Positions 59,029 to 64,000 of a stretch of 64,000 nt of DNA are shown in pieces. Every line of letters begins with the position of its first letter. Position 1 is the stretch's first letter. A program made the position numbers and the translations under genes. Source of the DNA: Lingula anatina. Lineage: Eukaryota > Brachiopoda > Lingulata > Lingulida > Lingulidae. Below the pieces are notes generated by a model that saw nothing but the letters and a program-made list of their open reading frames with translations, ran no database searches and was not told the DNA's origin. The stretch spans positions 332,537 to 396,536 of the forward strand of contig NW_019774258.1 of NCBI RefSeq assembly GCF_001039355.2, in the 5' to 3' direction.

Positions 59029-62000
59029 ATGTCTACACCAGCTAGAAGGAGATTAATGAGAGATTTCAAAAGGTGAGTTGAGCTCCGAAGTGTTTTTGTT
59101 GATGATGTGGGGAATTATTCATCATGGCTGCCCCCAGTTACAAAATCTTTTATCTTTTTGTTACACAATTTTTAATATTTTTTCAGATTACAAGAAGATC
59201 CACCAGCTGGTGTAAGTGGTGCTCCTACAGATAATAATATTATGTTATGGAATGCTGTTATATTTGGGTAAGTCTTTGAGCCGTTCGAGAAGTTTCCTTT
59301 GTCAAAGTGAGATGCGGAAATACGTCGTCAGAAATTACGATGATTTGTGAGTCAGTATTCGGTTTTCAATGAAATCGAAACTTAAGGATATGAACCGAAA
59401 AGAGTCAAAATTTATATCGACCTATTCCCCCTACAAACAATGCTTTGCTTTATCCCCGATCCTGGATTTACTTTTGGTTTTACTGCATAGTGTGAATTAC
59501 GTGTGATTGGTGATTGTCAGCAACACCATCTGTGGTGAGAACACCTGTGAGGACCCTAGGTAATCTCATTTTGGCGAGTTAGCAGTGGTGATAGTCCACA
59601 GTCCCTTTATTCTAGGCTAATACAGTTGCAGCATGTTTGAGAAGAAATGTCAGGTTATCACCACATTTCCAATGTTTGTGCAACACTTCAGCTTTATGCC
59701 ACAGCTGGCTGCCACAGAGATTGTTTGATTATAATTTGGACTCGTCCCTGTTGTGGTGCCCCATTTAAGTGTCTCTCATGTTATAGCAAGTGACTCTCTT
59801 GTCACTCTCTCAAAGTGGACAATTAAGTGTACCACTCAATTTTAGAAGGGGCCAAATAAATCTGCCTTAACTGGATTAAAAATGCTTCTTGTGTCCCTGT
59901 GTAGCAAGATGGATACAGTATCTAATATTTATATTAGTACTTGTAGTTTTCACCTTCCTGTCATTGCAGTTTGGGAGGACATTTGTTTTGTCTTATCAGT
60001 GGATAGAGAGTGGGCTTGAGTGATTATCATTCAATAACTTGTTAGTATTATCTGAACAGATTCTACAAGTTACTAATTATGAAACTGACATTATAAAATG
60101 CTGAGTTGTTTTAGTTTCTAGAAAATGACTAATTGTGATTCATGGTTTTGGTGAAATTTTGGTAGAGTTGAGTTTTACATCCTTGACTCCTCAAAGTGCC
60201 CACAGTCATTAGATATTGCCAATATTGACAGTGTGAAGAGGCTCAACTACTAGTAAGGTGATGCTAAACAAAGATAGGGATAGAAAAGTCACTTGTTCTC
60301 AAATGTTTTCTGAGGTCAACAGTGACTGTAGTCAACAATGGCTGTGACCTAGGTCAATATTGATAAACAAATTGGGATTGATTTTGTTTTCTGAAAGGAT
60401 GAAAAATGGATATCATTCTTGAATTATTGAATATATATTTACCCTTAGTTTGACCCAAGACAAACCTTAACTACTATGTTATTGTTTTGTCATGTGAATG
60501 ATGACTAAGATTGTTGTTGACCTTTTGAACTCTCTCTCTCTCATCATCACACCTGCCCCCTTTCCTGTGTCCTTTCACTGACTCCAAGAAATACATTATA
60601 GGGCAGTTTGCCTATTCATTAGTCTTGTAGATTTCAGGTTAACTAGCACACAAGCATCATCATAATTTAAAGCCCAGGTAAACTTTGGCACATGTTCAGG
60701 CCTTACTAGTGCTATATTTAGAGAGTGGATAACCTGTTGGTTAGCACCTTGAGATAACACACCATTCTGAGGAAGACTAAGTACAGACAGACACCCCTTT
60801 ATTTACATGCTGGCCTTCAGGATTGATGGGGTGTACATTCATATCTTTATCTGAAAACTGCTGAGGGATTTTGAAAAAAATTGATTTCTCATTTGCATGA
60901 GAGTGTCAAAGATGTTTTCATGAAAAATTTGTTTCTTTTATAATTGTTACTCTGTGGTTCTTTTTATCTTATAGCAGAAAGGAGAAATTATATATCTAAT
61001 TCTTATAAAATTACATAGGGTCCTGAATCTAGTAGTGCTCAACTCAGTAAATATGAAGAAACTAGTTATGTAACAACAAGTTTTTCAGGAAGATGATGTG
61101 AATAGCCCTAATGCTTGTCAAATAAAACTCAACCTCGGTGACATAATTCCCACTTGCTGTCATGTATTTCCATTGTCTAATACTGGTATGACAGGATTTT
61201 GTAACAGCTTCTATTTATCTTATGCAGATATTGATACTGTTTGTCACTTATAGCCCAGAAAGTGCTGAAATTCATGATTATTATCTTCCCAGTATCACAA
61301 TGATAAAATTTTACCCCAAAATTCTAGTACAGTGTCTCTGATGGCTGTAATAAGAGGAGCCTGCCTTATTATCAGATAAGAGCTAATATTTCCTAGCTTC
61401 CTTTTCCTATTATATTCACATTGTGGTTTCCTTTGTGGAAATTGCAAATAAAAGGATATGGATATAAAGATTTCACTGATAAGAACTAGGGTTTTGTATA
61501 CAATATAACGAACCTTATTGACATGTATGGTTATTTGTGCAGTAGACCAACTGGGATGAATATGATTACGCACAAAACTTTCAATCTGCCTTAATCCAGA
61601 TTTTTCTGACCTGAGAGTTGTTTCATATGTACACAGTGTAATTTATATTCACTGGAGTGCTAGAAATATGGAAGTCTTCAGATATTTTTTTTCATAGTTT
61701 ATTGACAACTATTGGCACGCACCAGTGGGGTTTTCTAGGAATAGTGTTGATTTTCATAACTATGAAACGCCTGTAGAGCTCTGTATGCATGTTAGTCAGC
61801 TGTTATGACAGTTTATTGGCAACCTGTTCAACAAACAATGTTAATGACAAAATGTAACATTCAGTGAGAAGTTGTATTTGTTTGAATGTAAAAATGTTTT
61901 TTCTGAATTCGGATTTTGTAGGCAACATATGTTGTATATTTTATAAGAAAAGTCTTATTTTAAAATGGGAAGATTTAAGGTTTAGATGTTGATGGTTTCT

Positions 62001-63909
62001 TAATGTAATTACAGTTTTTGCGGACAAGTTGAAGTACAGATAAGTCTATATTACAACTGGAGACATTTCAGATTCAGTAGCTGTACATATCACTGATGAA
62101 CACAGTATAAATATGTACAGAGAAGAAATCAATTGACCTGACCAGCTCATATTGATATGGCTAAAATGATCATGGCCATATCAAATTTGCTGCTGTATGC
62201 GCTGGTTGGAATCATTAGACTTGGTCGTCAGAGACAGCCAATAACTATGCATAATGCTCTATACATGTTTTCATCAACTGAATGTTTGTTCATATAAGCT
62301 GGTAAAGTGTAAGATTACAGAGCAATATTACCATTTTATGAGGAATGTTTGAACTCCTAGGTAGTCAGTAACTGTGAAGTTTTCATGCTGCATTTTGGAA
62401 TTTTTTTACAGTCATTTCAGATATGCGTAGACATTGCTTGTGTGCCAAAAAGAAAGTATTTGTGTGTGCACTACTTTCATTTGAAAAGGCAAATACACCG
62501 TCCAGGATGTTTTTACAAGGCCAGTTTTTCTACCAATTATTTTAACCCCAAACCAGTGTGTATGTCAGTCTTTGATGTGAGGAAATGTGTTTTTTTTAAT
62601 GGACGCAGTCATCTCAGAAATGGCTGTAAATGCTGCATTACATATCTGCTGTTAAATTACCTCATCACACGGGTTGCCATGGTGATTATATCAATCAAGG
62701 CCCAGATTCCATGGAATTGGTTTCAGTTGAACTGGTTTCCAAGATTTTCTTCGCATTTGCTTGCAACACTGAAGGGAATGCATTACGGTACTATATATAG
62801 AAAGAAAAAAAAAAGAAACGAATGAATGAATGAAGATTGTTGCGAATACAAAAACATAATTTTCCGGTGGAGGTATGAACATTTATTTACACACGTCTTG
62901 ACACAAACTGATGACGGTGAACTGAAATAATTGAAACAAATGAAACAAATGAAAGTAACAGAATAAACAAATATAAATTTCAACTTAATACAAATATCAC
63001 AATAAAGAAATTACAATAAATACATATATAAAATAACTAAATACATACATAACAATGCTGCCTCCACTCATTCGCGTACAGTACTAGGCGTGTTCCAACC
63101 ATGACAATACATGGTGACGTTTTATTTCCACTCAACAGAACACCAATCATCCAACATATGAGGGCGCCACTCACACCAAGACGAGACAACACAAAGTAAA
63201 CATGACAAACAACACAAACAAACGAAACAAAAATTGCCGATGACACTGTCGGCAACAAAGATAATATGAAAAGAAATGATTTTGATACTGTATTGTACTT
63301 TTAAAGTAGACTCAAATTATGATGACATTTAAACCATCTGGATCTGGTAACATGTTGGTGCCTCCTATCATAGCATTGCCTACTTTTATTACTTTGTAAG
63401 TCAAAACACAGCAGAGCATACATCCTAACCCACCCAGCTGCAGTGTGTAATCTATTCTGTTGTATATTTCAGGCCACATGACACACCTTTTGAAGATGGT
63501 ACCTTCAAGTTAACAATTGAATTTACAGAAGAATATCCTAACAAACCTCCTACAGTGCGATTTGTGTCAAAAATGTTTCATCCAAATGGTAAGTGGCAGA
63601 GGATTATTACCAATTCTCAGTCTGTCAGCTAGATATATTCAGAATGTATATATATAGTCTATATATACTATACACTACAGACGTGCTGTTTAGCTTTTTT
63701 TTTTGTGGCTTAATGGCAAGTTTGGCAAGTCTAGGAACATTAAGTTGAAATAAACAATAAATAAGTGATGAATTATATCGATTCGTATGTGTCTGAGGGC
63801 ATCTTTAATTTTCATTTCAGTATATGCAGATGGTAGCATATGTTTAGACATTCTACAGAATAGATGGAGTCCTACATATGATGTTTCAGCTATTCTAACT
63901 TCTATTCAG
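59029..63909 (+). CDS. UBE2A: UBE2A/RAD6 ubiquitin-conjugating enzyme, 3' end missing
   Basis: Four exons: 59029-59072, 59187-59267, 63473-63588, 63821-63909, giving the first 110 of the expected 152 residues; the rest lies beyond the window. The N-terminus [20 protein letters not shown] is that of UBE2A/UBE2B. The E2 core is intact: the HPN motif ([20 protein letters not shown]) and catalytic Cys88. RAD6-type E2s work with RAD18 in PCNA ubiquitination for DNA damage tolerance and with RNF20/40 (Bre1) in H2B monoubiquitination. Intron 2 is 4.2 kb. The next donor (gtaaga) follows at 63910. Confidence 0.96.
59280..63460. other. UBE2A intron 2, no other gene seen
   Basis: Long AT-rich intron. 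The frame at 62385-62825 is without homology or splice support. No element ends recognised. Confidence 0.5.
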
Positions 63910-64000
63910 GTAAGATGAGGTGACTTCTACATCATAACCTGGCCATGTGATGATCACATTTTTTGCCAAATCAATGCAAAGCACACCCCCCCCCCCCCCC

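Noticed and set aside
62385-62825. 146-codon frame in UBE2A intron 2
   Set aside because: No recognisable family, no splice support and a low-complexity end.

Overview
This is a eukaryotic window from an animal. Genes have many small exons with GT-AG introns, the intergenic DNA is AT-rich and full of short mobile elements, and the products are metazoan (ANKH, ANKRD10, METTL27, TRIM-NHL and UBE2A/RAD6 types). Two isolated N positions (29694, 43191) and terminal poly-C suggest a draft assembly. Repeat content and gene types fit an aquatic invertebrate; I cannot name the phylum from the sequence alone.

Layout. 0.6-24.5 kb (minus strand): three diverged copies of a gene for a small secreted protein with 14 cysteines, each with a conserved 5'-UTR intron and a conserved TATA promoter, within segmental repeats. 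A degenerate Tc1-type transposon sits in the second repeat. Between copies 2 and 3 lie a single-exon TRIM-NHL gene with a long Asp/Asn microsatellite tract (14.6-16.7 kb) and a long inverted repeat (16.9-22.5 kb) interrupted by a LINE-containing insertion and carrying two MITEs. 25.4-31.7 kb (minus): a five-exon METTL27-like methyltransferase whose first exon lies in a 1.7-kb tandem duplication; one copy holds a MITE and the other preserves the empty site. 32.9-40.5 kb (minus): a 13-exon ANKH-type membrane transporter. 41.0-58.5 kb (plus): an ANKRD10-type ankyrin gene, head-to-head with ANKH across about 520 bp. 59.0 kb to the end (plus): a UBE2A/RAD6 ubiquitin-conjugating enzyme, running off the window.

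The most striking observation is that ANKH and ANKRD10, which share a divergent promoter region, each carry a tandemly duplicated internal exon pair with equal phases, separated by only 49 and 51 bp. Every other coding intron I could place is at least 114 bp. The spacers look too short to splice out, and in ANKRD10 using both exons would break the ankyrin repeat order, so I predict mutually exclusive exons in both genes. ANKRD10 also has four phase-matched candidate 3'-terminal exons, and ANKH exon 5 is followed by a 50-bp minisatellite that repeats its own splice donor. Together these make a compact 22-kb stretch rich in candidate isoform switches.
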